From Linnemannia elongata (lineage: Eukaryota; Mortierellomycota; Mortierellomycetes; Mortierellales; Mortierellaceae): 64,000 bases of DNA. The stretch is from assembly GCA_036320915.1 (NCBI GenBank), contig JAXBDG010000002.1:2294001-2358000 (forward strand), given 5' to 3'. Positions 62,055-64,000 of the stretch are shown here, piece after piece; positions within the stretch are counted from its first letter, which is position 1, and each line of letters opens with the position of its first letter. Made by a program: the position numbers and the translations under genes. A model generated the notes under the pieces. The model was not told the origin of the DNA. It saw nothing but the letters and a program-made list of their open reading frames with translations, and ran no database searches.

Positions 62055-62924
62055 CCACTCTTTCTCATGTGACTAGTGTTAATCGCATGTAATTAGTGAA
62101 AAGCAACTATCAATTAAGCTTAGTACGGGATATACAGTAAGAGTAGACTTGCAGCGGCAGGTGCTGTTGTGTGTGAAATGCATGTTCTTGGTTCTTTCCG
62201 AGCGAGGCATTCTATCTTGGATGCAAACGTTTGTAATAAAAAACATAGCAGGAGTGGGAGAGCAAGGGGATGAAAAAGGCAAGAGACAAGAGACAAGTGG
62301 GAACATGAGGGAATGGGTAAAAGAGGCAAGAACAAGTGATGGTTATTATGCAGAGGAGAAGGGTATTAATATGTCCATGGTGCAAGGGATGGTGGCGAGG
62401 TAGACAAGTCAACAGTGAAGCAGGGGTAGCGTATGAAGTTGAAATACGAGGGATTAGCAGGGATTTCAAGGAACAAAAGCAGTCGTAAAGCAGGGGGGCG
62501 ATCTACAATCCTATCACACTTTTAACGCCCTACTTATTTCCATTGTGTTCACCCTTTTGATTCTTTGCGATTGCGAACTGCTAGAATGACTGTTTTGTGT
62601 AACCTGATTCTTGGCGAGAAACACTAAGGACGTAGGGAGTAAGCCAAGAATAAGGAAGGACATCCCCAGCCTGCCAAAAGATCAAAGACATACAGCAGGT
62701 TTGGGTCGAACCGACGCAAGATACTCAAAGCCCTTTAGGCGATCCTATAATTATCGTAGGTAAGTCAGTCGTACACCCTTCTGGAATCGATTGCAAATGC
62801 CGCCATTTTCTTGATCAACACAAATGGTAAACTTTTCGACAGCCCTCAAAATCACAACAAATTCCTACCAGCCAACAATCCAGAAACGTTAACTAAAATG
62901 ATGATTAGCAGGGACGGTAGGGAG

Positions 62925-62969
62925 ATGGAACATAAAAGGATAAAAAAGCAACATCGCTATGAATGCATG
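62925..62969 (+). repeat. Dispersed repeat, copy 4 (diverged)
   Basis: AAGGATAAAAAAGCAACATC, then GCTATGAA. It matches the 3' half of the repeat at 34779 and 50412. Confidence 0.55.
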
Positions 62970-63574
62970 GCCTCCGCAAACCAGTAATCTTTTGCTCGCA
63001 TTCATTTACTTTCGTTTTGCGGAAAGTGAAGCTGATATAACGTACTGTGTCTTTATGATGGAATGACACAACATAATTTTTTTCCTGAAGACTGGGCTGT
63101 GACAATGAGGCCATGTCGAACATTTGATCTCTAATAAATGAAAATCCAATTATTTTCTCCCATGAATGTTTACAAATGCACGTGGTAAATTATACGCCAT
63201 TCGTCAATCAATGCGCATTCTTAGCTATTTTAGGCTCGCTGTAGCTCCATCATGCAAGCGCGTTATCAATGCCATAATCAGATTTTAGTCTCGGCGCAAG
63301 TAAATAAAAAAAAAAAAGAGTTCTGAAGGTTGATACTCCACCAAATTAGGCATTCTCACTTTACGCCAAAGCGTGTTTCACTCTTTTTTTCGCTCTCCAC
63401 ACTTCTTTGGCGCACGTCCGTATCCAGAATTTCTATTTTTTTTTTTGAAAAAAGGCAAAAAGCGGGCATTTTCCCCATGATTTCCATATTACCCGGTAAA
63501 AACGTTTGCCACCGCAGAGTTAAAATTGTATGCTCGTCCATTTTAGCGTCATCTTGTAGAAACCGGACTGTAAA

Positions 63575-63710
63575 AACCAAGCCTGGGCTTAGAAAAATAA
63601 ACATCAAGGAACCCGGGGTTGGAAAAAATAACATTAAAGGAGCCAGGGCTTGGATAACATAGTATCAAACGAGCCTGGGCTTAGAGAAATAACATCAAAA
63701 TAGCCTGCAG
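63575..63710. repeat. ~33-bp tandem repeat
   Basis: Four imperfect units of the form AGCCTGGGCTTAGAAAAATA followed by ACATCAAA, near 63580, 63610, 63642 and 63674. Confidence 0.7.
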
Positions 63711-63838
63711 AGATCCTAGTCACTCGGCGCCATAGGGCGTTGGTCCCTTTCTAAGAATTCCAATTCGAGGGATTAACGATCAATGTTTCTAGAAAAAAAA
63801 AACGGCATAATCAGACCGTCTGAGGCGCACAGATCAAG

Positions 63839-63846
63839 TATAAAAG
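63839..63846 (+). promoter_or_regulatory. TATA-like box near the window edge
   Basis: TATAAAAG, followed within 50 bp by an ACCAACCAACCATCCAAAA leader like those of peptide genes 4 and 5. It could drive a gene beginning beyond position 64000. Confidence 0.3.
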
Positions 63847-64000
63847 GATCCTTTGTTTTTCTGAAAGAACGACACTCTTCTAAGCAACCAACCAACCATC
63901 CAAAAGGTTAGTACTGTAATATGTACCAACTATACATGAGCGCTTCTTCCATTCAACTTCATCTCAAATAGACGGCACGGCTGATTTATCTTACTAATAT

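Larger units (their letters stand above)
62055..64000. other. Gene-poor right flank
   Basis: No gene. It holds one dispersed-repeat copy and a ~33-bp tandem repeat, listed separately. Frames at 62149-62403 and 63330-63662 lack features; the latter is partly the tandem repeat. Confidence 0.5.

Overview
The window is nuclear DNA from a filamentous fungus. The evidence is a five-domain AROM polypeptide, an ERG6-type sterol methyltransferase, short GT-AG introns, F-box/LRR genes, a CPAF-like S41 protease and pyrimidine-rich intergenic DNA. The style of the F-box, GST and WW-domain genes suggests an early-diverging lineage such as Mortierellomycotina. That placement is inference; no marker in the window settles it.

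Layout. 1-6.3 kb is low-complexity, gene-poor DNA with one split gene-like fragment near 2.1-2.7 kb. 6.4-7.9 kb holds a DUF2235 hydrolase-like gene. 8.3-9.0 kb holds a retroelement ORF1-like fragment. 9.8-15.3 kb holds an F-box/LRR gene and a GST gene, each with a nearby internally deleted pseudogene copy. 15.6-20.8 kb is AROM (minus strand), divergent from a tandem array of four carboxylesterase paralogues (21.6-30.9 kb) that share intron positions and phases. 31.8-34.0 kb is a secreted S41-type protease. 37.6-38.4 kb is an intronless secreted astacin-like metalloprotease without a visible propeptide.

38.8-48.4 kb is the most unusual part. It has a duplicated minus-strand mini-ORF, then five tandem copies of a two-exon gene for a secreted 8-cysteine micro-protein. 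Three copies look intact and two are broken. Each copy is preceded by a related element of about 32 bp, and the intact copies have a TATA-like box 50-70 bp before the ATG. I do not recognise this peptide family.

51.0-52.2 kb is an F-box protein with ten near-identical 28-residue LRRs. 52.6-54.35 kb is a dead LINE. 54.8-56.8 kb is ERG6, split by an 823-nt intron with a GC donor. 57.4-59.4 kb (minus) is a sugar-1,4-lactone oxidase-like flavoprotein. 61.4-62.05 kb is a WW-domain protein with a Trp/Gly-rich tail. The remainder is intergenic DNA with minisatellites and a small dispersed repeat.

How the genes relate. AROM (chorismate precursors) and ERG6 (ergosterol) are housekeeping. The lactone oxidase may make an erythroascorbate-type antioxidant. 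The two proteases and the cysteine-rich peptides form a secreted set between 31 and 48 kb. The esterases lack signal peptides and are probably intracellular. Exon coordinates were derived by hand from reading frames and splice signals; no alignment or transcript data were available.
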